Assembly (NCBI GenBank): GCA_958436175.1
Contig: CAUBJF010000003.1
Location: 310,001 to 374,000 of the forward strand
Source: an uncultured Muribaculaceae bacterium
GTDB taxonomy: Bacteria > Bacteroidota > Bacteroidia > Bacteroidales > Muribaculaceae
Direction: 5' to 3'
Length of the DNA stretch: 64,000 nt
Shown: piece after piece, positions 1-9,071 of the stretch
Position numbering within the stretch: position 1 is the first letter of the stretch
How the letters are laid out: every line of letters starts with the position of its first letter
Made by a program: the position numbers and the translations under genes
Notes under the pieces: generated by a model
What the model was told of the DNA's origin: nothing
Seen by the model: the letters and a program-made list of their open reading frames with translations, nothing else
The model's database searches: none

Positions 1-2
1 CC

Positions 3-1019
3 TACACGGAGGATAACCCGATATCCTTCAATCCGTTCTATACTGATGACGGGGTGTTTGATGTCGAAAAGAAGGATTCAATCAAGACCTTACTGCTGAC
101 GCTCTGGAAATCAGAGGATGACAGGGTGACTAAAACGGAAAGCGGCGAACTTGGCTCGGCGTTGTCTATGTTCCTTGACAGGATGAGGGCGGATAAGGAT
201 ATAGAGCCGTGTTTCAACTCGTTCTACGAGTTTATGCGCGACGAGTACCGTGCTGAAATGGCGCAGCGTCCCATACCTATCTACAAGCAGGATTTTGATA
301 TAGATAACTTCCTGACGACCTTGCGCCAGTATTACCACGGAGGCCGATATGATTTTCTGCTTAATTCCAAAGAAAACATCGACCTGCTCAACAAGCGGTT
401 TGTGGTCTTTGAAATTGACGCGGTGAAGGATAACAAAGAATTATTCCCTGTGGTCACTATCATCATTATGGAGGCTTTCATCAATAAAATGAGACGGTTG
501 AAGGGTATCCGCAAAATGATGGTGGTGGAAGAAGCGTGGAAGGCTCTTTCTTCGGCGAATATGGCTGAGTATCTGAAATATATGTTCAAGACCGTCCGCA
601 AATATTTCGGCGAGGCAGTCGTGGTAACGCAGGAAGTGGATGATATAATCTCCAGCCCGATTGTGAAGGAGACCATCATCAACAACTCCGACTGCAAGAT
701 ACTTCTCGACCAGAGAAAGTATATGAACCGCTTTGACCAGATACAGGAGCTGCTGGGTCTGACCGACAAGGAGAAAAGCCAAATACTCAGTATAAATCTC
801 TCCAATAATCCGAACCGATTATATAAAGAGGTGTGGATTGGACTTGGTGGCACACAGTCCGCTGTCTATGCCACGGAGGTATCAACCGAAGAATATCTCT
901 GCTACACCACCGAGGAAACGGAGAAAATTCAGGTACTGAACAAAGCCGCCCAGCTCGGTGGCAGCGTAGAGGCGGCGATAAAGATGCTCGCCAACGAGAG
1001 AAGGGAGTATGCCGTATGA
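3..1019 (+). CDS. traG: TraG conjugation ATPase, C-terminal part (cut by window start)
   Basis: This is the last third of the VirB4-like ATPase that powers the mating apparatus of Bacteroides conjugative transposons. The reading frame is open from base 3, so the true start lies outside the window; about 338 residues are visible. The Walker B strand is visible as MMVVEEAW (codons near 516-540), followed about 40 residues later by a VVTQEVDD segment typical of the nucleotide sensor in this family. The Walker A motif must lie upstream. The stop overlaps the next small gene by four bases (ATGA), so the two are translationally coupled. The family assignment rests on the Walker B context and on the tra gene order that follows. 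Confidence 0.92.
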   Translation, partial: YTEDNPISFNPFYTDDGVFDVEKKDSIKTLLLTLWKSEDDRVTKTESGELGSALSMFLDRMRADKDIEPCFNSFYEFMRDEYRAEMAQRPIPIYKQDFDIDNFLTTLRQYYHGGRYDFLLNSKENIDLLNKRFVVFEIDAVKDNKELFPVVTIIIMEAFINKMRRLKGIRKMMVVEEAWKALSSANMAEYLKYMFKTVRKYFGEAVVVTQEVDDIISSPIVKETIINNSDCKILLDQRKYMNRFDQIQELLGLTDKEKSQILSINLSNNPNRLYKEVWIGLGGTQSAVYATEVSTEEYLCYTTEETEKIQVLNKAAQLGGSVEAAIKMLANERREYAV

Positions 1020-1204
1020 AGATTCCAAAAGTGTTTCACCCGATACTCGGAGTGCTGACAGGCACAATCCTCTTTCTCGCCGGAATAGCTATTCTATCTG
1101 CCGTATTCGTAGGGACTTACAAAGCTGTCCAGTATGCCAGACCCTTTGTGGCGGATGTGATTACAAACATTCTCAACCACCTCTCCCAATGGATGCCGCT
1201 ATGA
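1016..1204 (+). CDS. Small single-pass membrane protein of the tra operon
   Basis: This encodes 62 residues with one strong hydrophobic segment (about residues 12-35, GVLTGTILFLAGIAILSAVFVG). The start ATG overlaps the traG stop, and its own stop overlaps the next start by four bases, so it is tightly embedded in the operon. No named family is recognised. Small membrane proteins between TraG and TraI are common in such elements and may be accessory parts of the channel; that role is inferred from position only. Confidence 0.7.
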   Translation: MKIPKVFHPILGVLTGTILFLAGIAILSAVFVGTYKAVQYARPFVADVITNILNHLSQWMPL

Positions 1205-1335
1205 AAGTTCTCTATGTCCTGTGGGTGATATTGGCCGGCCTGTTCATCGGACTTGCCGCCCTTATCACCGCCCCGTTGCTCCTGCTATACGCCGGAGTGA
1301 AAATAATCGGAGGCATGGCCTCCAAAATTCGATAA
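1201..1335 (+). CDS. Very small membrane protein of the tra operon
   Basis: This encodes 44 residues, almost all of it one long hydrophobic stretch with small residues (LWVILAGLFIGLAALITAPL), ending in a basic tail (MASKIR). It starts inside the stop of the preceding gene (ATGA overlap). The coupling on the upstream side and the membrane character support a real gene, but the length makes it uncertain and no function can be given. Confidence 0.55.
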   Translation: MKVLYVLWVILAGLFIGLAALITAPLLLLYAGVKIIGGMASKIR

Positions 1336-1352
1336 CCATTAACAAAAACAGT

Positions 1353-2021
1353 ATGACAATTTCATTTTCATATTACGAAACGCTGGTGTTCATACACCGG
1401 CATCTCGTCGAGATTATCTCCTTCCTGTCATTGGGGGTAATCATCATGGCAATCATATTGATTGTCAATTCCTACCACAAAAGAAAAGCAAGCATATCAG
1501 CGAAAAAGATACAGGGATACAAAATATTCTCTCCGCAAGAGTGGGATATATTTGTAAAAAGAGTATCCAAGGATGCCGCTGAAAGCATCGTCAAAACTTA
1601 TGATGTGTCGCCTAAAAGTGATGATTTCAAAAGGAAACTTTGCGGCACATGGTGTAATCCGGATGATACGAGGCGATACTATATCTCAAACCGGGGTGGA
1701 TTCTTTGTCCTGATGATTGAAGAACGTGTAACGGGACTAAGACATCAGACTACCTACGTTCTGAGAAATTCAATATTACCTACCGACAAAAATATATTCT
1801 ATGCCGAGGGTGATACTTGGCTGGCATTCGGTTACAGTCCCGATGAAGACATAATCTTCAATCCGGCTTATAATGAAGAACTGGAACGGTATGAGGAATA
1901 TATCCGTCATAATATGGCTGATGTAAATCCTATAACCGAGGATAAGATATCGCTCACACCCGATATTGTTGATTTCCCGTTAAAGTCATTCATCGAGGAC
2001 AATGTTGCCGGTTTGGAATAA
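1353..2021 (+). CDS. Membrane-anchored protein of unknown function in the tra operon
   Basis: This encodes 222 residues from the ATG at 1353; the longer upstream frame is just read-through of the previous gene region. One transmembrane helix lies at about residues 19-40 (IISFLSLGVIIMAIILIVNS), followed by a soluble domain containing LCGTWCNPDDTRRYYISNRGG. That pattern recalls a DUF3876-type protein often found between TraG and TraI, but this is from memory and not certain. The soluble part would face the cytoplasm or periplasm depending on topology. Codon use is more AT-rich than in the flanking tra genes. Confidence 0.72.
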   Translation: MTISFSYYETLVFIHRHLVEIISFLSLGVIIMAIILIVNSYHKRKASISAKKIQGYKIFSPQEWDIFVKRVSKDAAESIVKTYDVSPKSDDFKRKLCGTWCNPDDTRRYYISNRGGFFVLMIEERVTGLRHQTTYVLRNSILPTDKNIFYAEGDTWLAFGYSPDEDIIFNPAYNEELERYEEYIRHNMADVNPITEDKISLTPDIVDFPLKSFIEDNVAGLE

Positions 2022-2050
2022 TTCATTAACCACAAAATCCAACGTAAAAA

Positions 2051-2689
2051 ATGAGACAACTGAAATTTCTATTCCCCCTAATCGCCCTGTGCCTCCTGTT
2101 AGGCACGGGCAGGGCAAACGCCCAGTGGACGGTAATCGACCCGTCTAACATTGCCCAATCCATCGTGAATTCCTCAAAATCACTCGTGCAGGAGTCAACG
2201 ACCGCGACAAATATGGTGCGTAATTTTCAAGAGACGGTTAAAATCTACCAGCAGGCCAAAAAGTATTATGACGCTCTGCAAGCGGTCAACAATCTGGTAC
2301 GCGATGCCCGCAAGGTGCAGCAGACAGTCCTGATGCTCGGCGACATCTCCGGCTACTATGTCAACAACTTCAAGAAGATGCTGACTGACCCGAACTTCAC
2401 AAGTGCGGAACTGTCGGCAATCGCCTCAGGCTATACCCGGATTCTTGAAGAAGCCAACGGCGTCCTCGGCGATCTGAAACAGGTGGTCAACATCACAACG
2501 CTGAGTATGACCGACAAAGACCGTATGGATGTGGTGGATGACTGCTACAAAGAGATGAAACGCCTGAAAAACCTGACAGCGTATTATACCAACAAGAACA
2601 TCAGCGTTTCATATCTCCGCGCCAAAAAGAAAGCCGACACACAGCGTGTCATAAGTCTTTACGGCGACGGCTCTGAAAAATACTGGTGA
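2051..2689 (+). CDS. traI: TraI-family periplasmic conjugation protein (DUF4141)
   Basis: This encodes 212 residues with a clear signal peptide (cleavage after ANA, about residue 24), then a helical, coiled-coil-prone mature protein (QETVKIYQQAKKYYDALQAVNNLVRDARKVQQTVLML). Length and pattern match the Bacteroides conjugative transposon TraI/DUF4141 family, which resembles VirB5-type pilus-assembly proteins. It is followed with TGATG overlap by traJ, the usual partner. It probably acts in the periplasm as part of the mating channel. This TraI is not the F-plasmid relaxase of the same name. Confidence 0.88.
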   Translation: MRQLKFLFPLIALCLLLGTGRANAQWTVIDPSNIAQSIVNSSKSLVQESTTATNMVRNFQETVKIYQQAKKYYDALQAVNNLVRDARKVQQTVLMLGDISGYYVNNFKKMLTDPNFTSAELSAIASGYTRILEEANGVLGDLKQVVNITTLSMTDKDRMDVVDDCYKEMKRLKNLTAYYTNKNISVSYLRAKKKADTQRVISLYGDGSEKYW

Positions 2690-3705
2690 TGCCTATGCTT
2701 TGCGCGATAGATTTCTCAAACCTCCACTCCATACTCCGGTCTCTGTATGATGAGATGATGCCCCTCTGCGGGGACATGGCTGGAGTGGCACAGGGTATCG
2801 CCGGACTCGGAGCCTTGTTCTATGTCGCTTATCGTATCTGGCAGTCGCTGGCAAGAGCTGAACCGATAGATGTTTTCCCGCTGCTGCGTCCTTTCGTAAT
2901 CGGATTCTGCATAATGTTCTTTCCCACGGTCGTACTCGGTACCATCAATTCCGTAATGTCGCCGATTGTTCAAGGCACAGCCTCGATGCTCGAAGGCCAG
3001 ACCCTTGATATGAAAAAGTACCGGGAGGAAAAAGACCGTCTGGAATATGAGGCAATGATGAATGACCCGTCAACTGCCTACCTCGTGGATGATGCCGAGT
3101 TTGACAGGCAGATAGACGAGTTAGGAGTGACGGAGATTGGCACCGCTGCCGGAATGTATATCGAGAGAGGTATGTATAAAGTGAAAAAGGCTATCCAGAA
3201 TTTCTTTCGGGAATTATTGGAGATGCTCTTTCAGGCTGCCTCGCTCACGATAGACACGATAAGGACATTCTTCCTGATAGTGCTGGCGATACTCGGACCG
3301 ATTTCCTTTGCCATATCGGTCTGGGACGGATTCCAGAACACCCTCGTCCAATGGATATGCCGCTACATTCAGACATATCTGTGGTTGCCTGTCGCGGATT
3401 TGTTCTCCACAATCCTTGCGAAAATCCAAGTCCTGATGTTGCAAAACGACATCTCGGAACTGACTAATAATCCGAATGTTGACCTCGACGGAAGCAACAC
3501 CGCTTACACGATTTTCATGATAATCGGTATCATCGGATATTTCACAATCCCCACTGTGGCAGGATGGATCATACAAGCCGGAGGCATGGGTAGCTACAAC
3601 CGTTCTATCAACAACACCGCCATGACCGGAGGCTCGTGGGCCGGAAGTGTAGCAGGTGGTGTGGCAGGCAATGTCGCGGGGCGTGTCGGCAAACTCCTTA
3701 AATAA
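2689..3705 (+). CDS. traJ: TraJ multi-pass inner-membrane conjugation protein
   Basis: This encodes about 338 residues. Hydrophobic segments occur near residues 33-50, 65-90, 180-210 and 265-290, with a Gly/Ala-rich C-terminus (SWAGSVAGGVAGNVAGRVGKLL). This is the layout of Bacteroides TraJ, a VirB6-like polytopic protein of the mating bridge. The ATG at 2689 overlaps the traI stop (TGATG); a GTG three bases upstream is also possible. The next expected gene, traK, is displaced by a methyltransferase gene. Confidence 0.88.
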   Translation: MPMLCAIDFSNLHSILRSLYDEMMPLCGDMAGVAQGIAGLGALFYVAYRIWQSLARAEPIDVFPLLRPFVIGFCIMFFPTVVLGTINSVMSPIVQGTASMLEGQTLDMKKYREEKDRLEYEAMMNDPSTAYLVDDAEFDRQIDELGVTEIGTAAGMYIERGMYKVKKAIQNFFRELLEMLFQAASLTIDTIRTFFLIVLAILGPISFAISVWDGFQNTLVQWICRYIQTYLWLPVADLFSTILAKIQVLMLQNDISELTNNPNVDLDGSNTAYTIFMIIGIIGYFTIPTVAGWIIQAGGMGSYNRSINNTAMTGGSWAGSVAGGVAGNVAGRVGKLLK

Positions 3706-3723
3706 TATGGCTCAATCTTTTTT

Positions 3724-4860
3724 ATGTCTAAAGACGGACTTACCGTGCTGTCATTGTTTGACGGTATGTCGTGCGGGGCCATAGCATTACGGGAAGCCGG
3801 TATTACAGTAAAACAGTATTTCGCATCAGAGATTGACAGACAGGCAATAAGGCAGACTCAACACAATTTTCCACATACAATCCAATTGGGCAGCGTGACT
3901 GGTGTAAAGGCATCAGAACTTCCTCCCATTGACCTGCTTATAGGAGGTTCCCCGTGTCAGGGATTCAGTTTTGCCGGGAAACAGTTGAATTTCAGTGATC
4001 CCCGAAGCAAACTGTTTTTTGAGTACGTCAGGATTCTGCGTGAAATTCAGGCATATAATCCCGATGTGAAGTTCCTGTTGGAGAATGTCAGGATGCTGAA
4101 AGAATGTGAGAATGTAATCACTGAACAAATGGGATTGTTTCCGGTAATGATAAATTCTGCCTTGGTGTCAGCCCAAAACCGTGTCAGGATGTATTGGACA
4201 AATATCCGCACAAAATCAGTACCCAATTTATTTTTCACCGAAGTGTATTCCGATATTCCACAACCGAAAGACAGGTGTATCTTTCTGAGAGATATTTTGG
4301 AAAACGATGTTGACAAACGGTACTATCTTTCACAAAAGCAGATAAGTCATCTTATCAAGCTTGATTTTGAAAGTACAGGAACTTCAATTGCCACAAAATC
4401 GGTAATAAACGGGACTCCGCATTGTGTGGCTTTCAGAGGACGATTCAACCCCGATACCGGACGCAATGAACAGAATCCGGAGATTCGTACAGACGGAAAG
4501 ACCAATACGCTGACAACCGTCCAAAAGGACAATATGATCATTGCTTTCCAATATGGCGAATCTGGTTCGGACATCATATCAGGCACAATAGATTCCCGGA
4601 AATCCGGCACGGGATTCCGCCCTGTCGTAAGTGGCAAGGGTGCGTGTGTAAGGGCAACGGCAAGTCATCAAAGTGTGTGTATGTTCGTTAGCGGCGGAAA
4701 TATTATTATACGACATCTTACCCCTAAGGAATGATGCCGTTTGCAGACCGTCCCTGAATGGTATGAATGGATATGCAGTGAGCCGGATATTTACCGTATG
4801 CTCGGCAACGGCTGGACGGTGGAGGTTATTCGCCATATCTTCAGCTATCTCAAAAAATAG
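3724..4860 (+). pseudogene. C5-cytosine DNA methyltransferase with in-frame TGA before motif X
   Basis: This Dcm-type methyltransferase has motif I LSLFDGMSCG (residues 9-18), motif IV SPCQGFS with catalytic Cys78, motif VI ENV (120-122) and QNR of motif VIII (151-153). The frame stops with TGA at 4732-4734, straight after the conserved LTPKE. The same frame then continues for 41 codons (CRLQTVPEW ... RMLGNGWTVEVIRHIF) to TAG at 4858-4860. That tail is the rest of motif IX and all of motif X, which helps bind AdoMet. Family members usually have Cys after LTPKE, so one TGC/TGT to TGA change explains it. The product is either a 336-residue truncated protein or a read-through protein. Its place between traJ and traK suggests cargo that protects transferred DNA from restriction. 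Confidence 0.85.
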
Positions 4861-4879
4861 AATCAATAATTAAAAAAAC

Positions 4880-5515
4880 ATGGAATTTAAGTCATTAAAA
4901 AACATCGAGACCTCTTTTCGACAGATAAGACTGTTCGGCATAATCATGGTGTCGCTCTGCGCCTGTGTCGCCATCGGTGCCGTGATACTCTCCCTGAACT
5001 TCGCAGAAAAGCAGCGCGAGAAAATCTATGTCCTCGACAACGGCAAGTCCCTTATGCTTGCCTTGTCTCAGGACATGGAGCAGAACAGACCGGCAGAGGC
5101 GCGGGAACACGTGCGCCGCTTCCATGAACTGTTCTTCACCCTGTCGCCCGACAAGTCGGCGATTGAACACAACATCAACCGCGCCATGTCTCTGGCTGAC
5201 AGGAGTGCCTACAATTATTACTCCGATTATGTGGAGAAGGGATACTACAACCGCATCATCGCCGGAAACATCACACAGGTGCTTCAGGTGGATAGCATAG
5301 TCGCCGATTTCAACGACTATCCTTATAATGTCCGAACCTACGCCCGGCAGATGATTATCCGTCAGAGCAACGTGACCGAAAGGTCGCTGATTACACAGTG
5401 CCGCCTTTCCAATGTGTCACGCTCCGACGACAATCCCAACGGCTTCATGATCGAGGGTCTGACAATCCTTGAAAACAAAGATTTGATAACCACAAAACGA
5501 AACTTATCCCAATGA
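4880..5515 (+). CDS. traK: TraK conjugation protein
   Basis: This encodes 211 residues with an N-terminal cytoplasmic stretch, one transmembrane helix (about residues 19-41, LFGIIMVSLCACVAIGAVILSLNF) and a periplasmic domain, matching the Bacteroides conjugative transposon TraK family (VirB8-like role in the channel). It starts 19 bases after the broken methyltransferase gene and its stop overlaps the next gene by four bases. Conserved features seen include the NGKSLMLALS and SLADRSAYNYY blocks. Confidence 0.9.
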   Translation: MEFKSLKNIETSFRQIRLFGIIMVSLCACVAIGAVILSLNFAEKQREKIYVLDNGKSLMLALSQDMEQNRPAEAREHVRRFHELFFTLSPDKSAIEHNINRAMSLADRSAYNYYSDYVEKGYYNRIIAGNITQVLQVDSIVADFNDYPYNVRTYARQMIIRQSNVTERSLITQCRLSNVSRSDDNPNGFMIEGLTILENKDLITTKRNLSQ

Positions 5516-5808
5516 GCATAAAACATAAAATCCAGAATCTCGTGGCTCCCTTATATAATAAGGTGTGGCACGACCCGAAAGGGAAAATCAAAGAACGGGT
5601 GAAAAAAGCCTGTGACGATATGCCCCACAAGCAACGCCTTATGGTCGTTACCATTCTTCTATCGGCATTTATTCTTGTAGCCTTCTTCGTGTTCGGACAC
5701 GCCTGCTACAAGATGGGTGCCGGACACGCTCGGCAGGCGGTCGAGATAGAGCATATCAGGCAATTAGAATTACCCACCAAAACTGAAAGCCATGAAGCTC
5801 CCCGATGA
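5512..5808 (+). CDS. traL: TraL-like small membrane protein (DUF3989)
   Basis: This encodes 98 residues: a basic N-terminal half, then one transmembrane helix (about residues 44-66, LMVVTILLSAFILVAFFVFGHAC), then a short polar tail. Position between TraK and TraM and the general pattern fit the DUF3989/TraL family. It overlaps traK by four bases and traM by 17, so all three are translationally coupled. It may link TraK and TraM in the inner membrane; this is inferred. Confidence 0.8.
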   Translation: MSIKHKIQNLVAPLYNKVWHDPKGKIKERVKKACDDMPHKQRLMVVTILLSAFILVAFFVFGHACYKMGAGHARQAVEIEHIRQLELPTKTESHEAPR

Positions 5809-6988
5809 CCTCAAAGCGAAGTTCAAGCCGAAGACTCCGGCTGAACGGGAGAGGCTGAAACGCCTCACGGTCTATACGCTCCTGATACTTTCGTTTCTCG
5901 TATGCCTCTGGATCATCTTCGCCCCGAGCGGTGATGATGAGGCGGCGAAGGGAAAGGCGAACATGGAGCTGCCCGACCAGACTTCCGCAGGTATGCCCGA
6001 CACCAAGCTGAAAGCATACGAACAGGAACAGGCGCAGAAAGAGAAGTCGCACAACGACAGCACCATCAATGCCGTATCGCTCCAGCTCGACACTGTTACA
6101 GCCCCGGCAACGCCGACAGTCCCCGATGAAATCCAGAACTCTGCGGCGGCATACCAGCAGGCGCAGGCATCGTTACAGGATTTTTATGTGCCTGACTACA
6201 ATGAATCGGCGCAGGTAGCCGAATTGCAGGCACGGATTGATGAGCTGGAGATGCAGAACGCGATGGCGCAACATCAAACACGGCAGCCCGACGAGATGGA
6301 ACTACTCGAAAGGTCGTATCAGTTGGCGGCGCAGTATATGGGCAACGGCAACAATGCCGACGGCCAGGCACCTCCGGCCCAATCCGAAGAGAAAGGTAAA
6401 CGCAATGTGCAGCCGGTGCAGAACGTGACCCACAATGTCGTATCGACTTTGAGCGCCGCCACAAATGACCGTGGATTCAACACCTCTGTCGGTATTAAGC
6501 GCACTGTCGGCAGGAATACAATCGCCGCTGTCATAGCCGAGGACCAGTCGGTAACCAACGGGCAGTCCCTAAAACTGCGGACAACCGAACCGATGTGGAT
6601 TGGCAACAGGCTTGTCCCTCGACAGACCACGCTGACGGGACTGGCAAGGATGCAGGATGAGCGTCTGGAGATAGAGATTACCTCGGTGGAATCCGGAGGC
6701 TCAATCTATGAAGTTGAGCTGAAAGTGTATGATTCCGACGGTCAGGAGGGTATCAATATCCCCAACTCTATGGAATCGGACGCGCTCCACGAAATCGGCG
6801 CCAATATGGGCAGTACGATGGGCAGCTCAATCAACATCTCCACCGATGCAGGGGCGCAGATTGCCTCAGATGTGGGTCGTGGGCTTATCAACGGTGTAAG
6901 CCAATATCTCACAAAGAAAATGCGCACCGTCAAGGTGCATCTGAAATCCGGGTACCGCGTAATGCTTTACCAGCCCGAAAACAATTAA
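5792..6988 (+). CDS. traM: TraM conjugation protein
   Basis: This encodes 398 residues. A transmembrane helix lies at about residues 26-44 (VYTLLILSFLVCLWIIFAP), followed by a long Gln/Ala-rich linker predicted to be disordered or helical, and a conserved C-terminal domain (about 220-398; e.g. LVPRQTTLTGLARMQDERLEIEITSVE). This is the Bacteroides TraM arrangement, comparable to VirB10-type proteins that span from the inner membrane to the outer-membrane core. Downstream is traN, the likely VirB9-like partner. Confidence 0.92.
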   Translation: MKLPDDLKAKFKPKTPAERERLKRLTVYTLLILSFLVCLWIIFAPSGDDEAAKGKANMELPDQTSAGMPDTKLKAYEQEQAQKEKSHNDSTINAVSLQLDTVTAPATPTVPDEIQNSAAAYQQAQASLQDFYVPDYNESAQVAELQARIDELEMQNAMAQHQTRQPDEMELLERSYQLAAQYMGNGNNADGQAPPAQSEEKGKRNVQPVQNVTHNVVSTLSAATNDRGFNTSVGIKRTVGRNTIAAVIAEDQSVTNGQSLKLRTTEPMWIGNRLVPRQTTLTGLARMQDERLEIEITSVESGGSIYEVELKVYDSDGQEGINIPNSMESDALHEIGANMGSTMGSSINISTDAGAQIASDVGRGLINGVSQYLTKKMRTVKVHLKSGYRVMLYQPENN

Positions 6989-7013
6989 AAACCACTTTAA
7001 TCCAACGTAAAAA

Positions 7014-8027
7014 ATGAAACTGAAAACAATTATTCTTTCAGCCATCGCCGTTCTCGGCATGGCAACACCCGCCTTTGCAAAAGGCAAAAAGACGGCCGAT
7101 AGTGCCGATAACAACGTGTCGCCTAACACTGAACAGGTAGCTGAACACGACCTCAATGTGTACGGCCCCGACTACACCGACGGCGACAAGTTCAGCGGTC
7201 TGACCCGTAAAGTCGGCTTCGATCGGATGATTCCCCCTCACGCACTGGAGGTATGTTATGAGAAGACGACGCACATCATCTTCCCGGCAGAAATCACTTA
7301 TGTCGATTTGGGGAACGAGAACCTTGTCGCCGGACTTGCCGATGGCGCGAAGAACGTGCTGCGTGTCAAATCCGCCTTCAAGTTCTTCAAGCAGGAAACA
7401 AACCTGTCGGTCATTACCGAAGACGGATCATATTACAGTTTCAATGTGAAATTTGCCAAAGAGCCGCTGTTGCTCAATATTGAAATGACTGACTTTCTAC
7501 ACGATGGCGAATCGGTAAACCGTCCCAACAACGCACAGGAGATATACTTGGAGCGTCTTGGCTCTGAATCGCCTATGCTTGTCAAGCTGATTATGAAATC
7601 AATCCACAAGCAGAACAAGCGCGAAATCAAACATATCGGGTCAAAGCGTTTCGGTGTGCAGTTTCTTCTGAAATCCATCTATGCAAACAATGGTCTGCTG
7701 TATTTCCATACGGAACTGAAGAATACCTCCAATATCCCTTTCGATGTCGATTTTGTTTCGTTCAAGATTGTGGACAAGAAGGTTATCAAGCGAACCGCCA
7801 TGCAGGAACAGGTTTTGGAACCTCTCCGCGCCCAGAACTATGTCGTGGTCGTTCCCGCAAAATCCTCGGAGCGAACAGTGTTTGCTCTGGAGAAATTTAC
7901 CATCCCCGACGACAAGCAGCTCGTAATCGAGGTTGCCGAAAAAGAAGGTGGCAGACACCAGTCCTTCGTGGTGGAAAACGAGGATATTGTGCGTGCAAAC
8001 GTAATAGATGAACTTTCAATTCAGTAA
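7014..8027 (+). CDS. traN: TraN periplasmic conjugation protein (DUF4138)
   Basis: This encodes 337 residues with a signal peptide (residues 1-22, ending PAFA). The mature protein has the DUF4138 pattern: an N-terminal block with HALEVCYEKTTHIIFPAEITYVDLGNENL and a C-terminal beta-rich region (FLLKSIYANNGLLYFHTELKNTSNIPFDVDFVSFKI). The family is VirB9-like and thought to build the outer part of the mating channel with TraM and TraO. It sits 25 bases after traM and three before traO. Confidence 0.92.
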   Translation: MKLKTIILSAIAVLGMATPAFAKGKKTADSADNNVSPNTEQVAEHDLNVYGPDYTDGDKFSGLTRKVGFDRMIPPHALEVCYEKTTHIIFPAEITYVDLGNENLVAGLADGAKNVLRVKSAFKFFKQETNLSVITEDGSYYSFNVKFAKEPLLLNIEMTDFLHDGESVNRPNNAQEIYLERLGSESPMLVKLIMKSIHKQNKREIKHIGSKRFGVQFLLKSIYANNGLLYFHTELKNTSNIPFDVDFVSFKIVDKKVIKRTAMQEQVLEPLRAQNYVVVVPAKSSERTVFALEKFTIPDDKQLVIEVAEKEGGRHQSFVVENEDIVRANVIDELSIQ

Positions 8028-8030
8028 TCC

Positions 8031-8612
8031 ATGAGAAAAGCGATAATGATAATCGCTGCCATGCTTGCCCTCTGCGGAGGGCAGGTAATGGCCCAGCGAT
8101 GCCTCCCCGGAATGTCTGCGGTAGAAATAAAGGCTGATATGGCAGACGGTTTTTATACCGGCAACTCCCGCGACTGCGGCTATTCATTCGGAGTGTTTTA
8201 CTCTGTGTTCAAGGGTGGCGCGAACACATGGAGCTTCGGCGGTGAGTATCTCCAGACCTATAAGCCTTACGCCGAAAAGGGGCGCATCCCCGTGGCACAG
8301 TTTACCGCGGAGGCCGGATACAATCTCCACCTTGTCAGCGACTATTCGCAGACATTCCACCTCTATGGCGGTGTGTCGGCTCTCGGAGGCTATGAAACGG
8401 TAAACTGGGGCAAACATACTCTCTCCGACGGCTCCACGCTCCATAACGGCGATGCCTTCATCTATGGCGGTGCGCTCACTCTGCAAGCTGATTTCTATCT
8501 CTCCGATAAAATTGCCCTGACAGCTAATGTGAAAGAACGGTTTGTATTCGGCAACTCAACCGGGCATTTCCATACGCAGTATGGCGTCGGTGTCAAATTT
8601 ATAATCGAGTGA
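8031..8612 (+). CDS. traO: TraO outer-membrane conjugation protein
   Basis: This encodes 193 residues with a signal peptide (about 1-22, ending VMAQ) and a repeating beta-strand pattern ending in an aromatic-rich terminal strand (YGVGVKFIIE), as in small outer-membrane barrels. Size and position after TraN match the Bacteroides TraO family. The mature protein has alternating polar and hydrophobic strands (GAFIYGGALTLQADFYLSDKIALTANVKERF). It probably anchors the mating apparatus in the outer membrane. Confidence 0.88.
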   Translation: MRKAIMIIAAMLALCGGQVMAQRCLPGMSAVEIKADMADGFYTGNSRDCGYSFGVFYSVFKGGANTWSFGGEYLQTYKPYAEKGRIPVAQFTAEAGYNLHLVSDYSQTFHLYGGVSALGGYETVNWGKHTLSDGSTLHNGDAFIYGGALTLQADFYLSDKIALTANVKERFVFGNSTGHFHTQYGVGVKFIIE

Positions 8613-8615
8613 GCT

Positions 8616-9068
8616 ATGGGTATCAAAGTATTCGACCTTGACATACACAATCTGCCACTTGCGGATTTTATGCGGGCTATGGGCTATGAGCCGACAGCGT
8701 GCGACGGTAACCGTCTGACATACGACAGCCCGTATTCCTCTGACGGCTCCATCGTCGTGGATACCGAAAAGAACGGCTGGTACGACAAGCAGGAGCCGGA
8801 GAAATGCTACGGCGGAATATACGACCTCGCCTATGAGATAACCGGCAGTTGCAACCGCTCGGAATTAAATCTTTTCATCGCAGTCGAGATGAAAAAGATT
8901 ATGGATTTCAAATGTTACGAGGTTCTGGGCAACGGCGAGAGTGCCAATGCTGATATGATACTGGCAATGCCTGTCAAGAATAAAGATGGCAAAAGAGCCG
9001 ATGCCATGCAGGAGCAGCCGAAGGAGGAAACCCCGAAGCCGAAGCCCGGACGCAAAATGCGCTTTTAG
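8616..9068 (+). CDS. Degenerate CHC2-primase-like protein before TraP
   Basis: This encodes 150 residues. The first 75 follow the same pattern as the start of the next gene (TraP): LPLADFMRAMGYEPT against ISLVDFLHRLGYDPT, then DSPYSSDGSIVVDTEKNGWYDKQ against APYRNERKPSFHVNPCKNVWFDF. It therefore looks like a diverged copy of the CHC2-type DNA-binding domain lacking the zinc cysteines and without any Toprim domain. The C-terminus is a charged Lys/Pro/Glu-rich tail (KEETPKPKPGRKMRF). It lies three bases after traO and three before traP. A role as a DNA-binding helper of TraP is an inference. Confidence 0.72.
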   Translation: MGIKVFDLDIHNLPLADFMRAMGYEPTACDGNRLTYDSPYSSDGSIVVDTEKNGWYDKQEPEKCYGGIYDLAYEITGSCNRSELNLFIAVEMKKIMDFKCYEVLGNGESANADMILAMPVKNKDGKRADAMQEQPKEETPKPKPGRKMRF

Positions 9069-9071
9069 CCT

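Noticed and set aside
4735..4860. Reassigned TGA as a genetic-code change
   Set aside because: Many other genes in the window, such as traG, traI and traK, end properly at TGA with the next gene overlapping, so TGA is a normal stop here.
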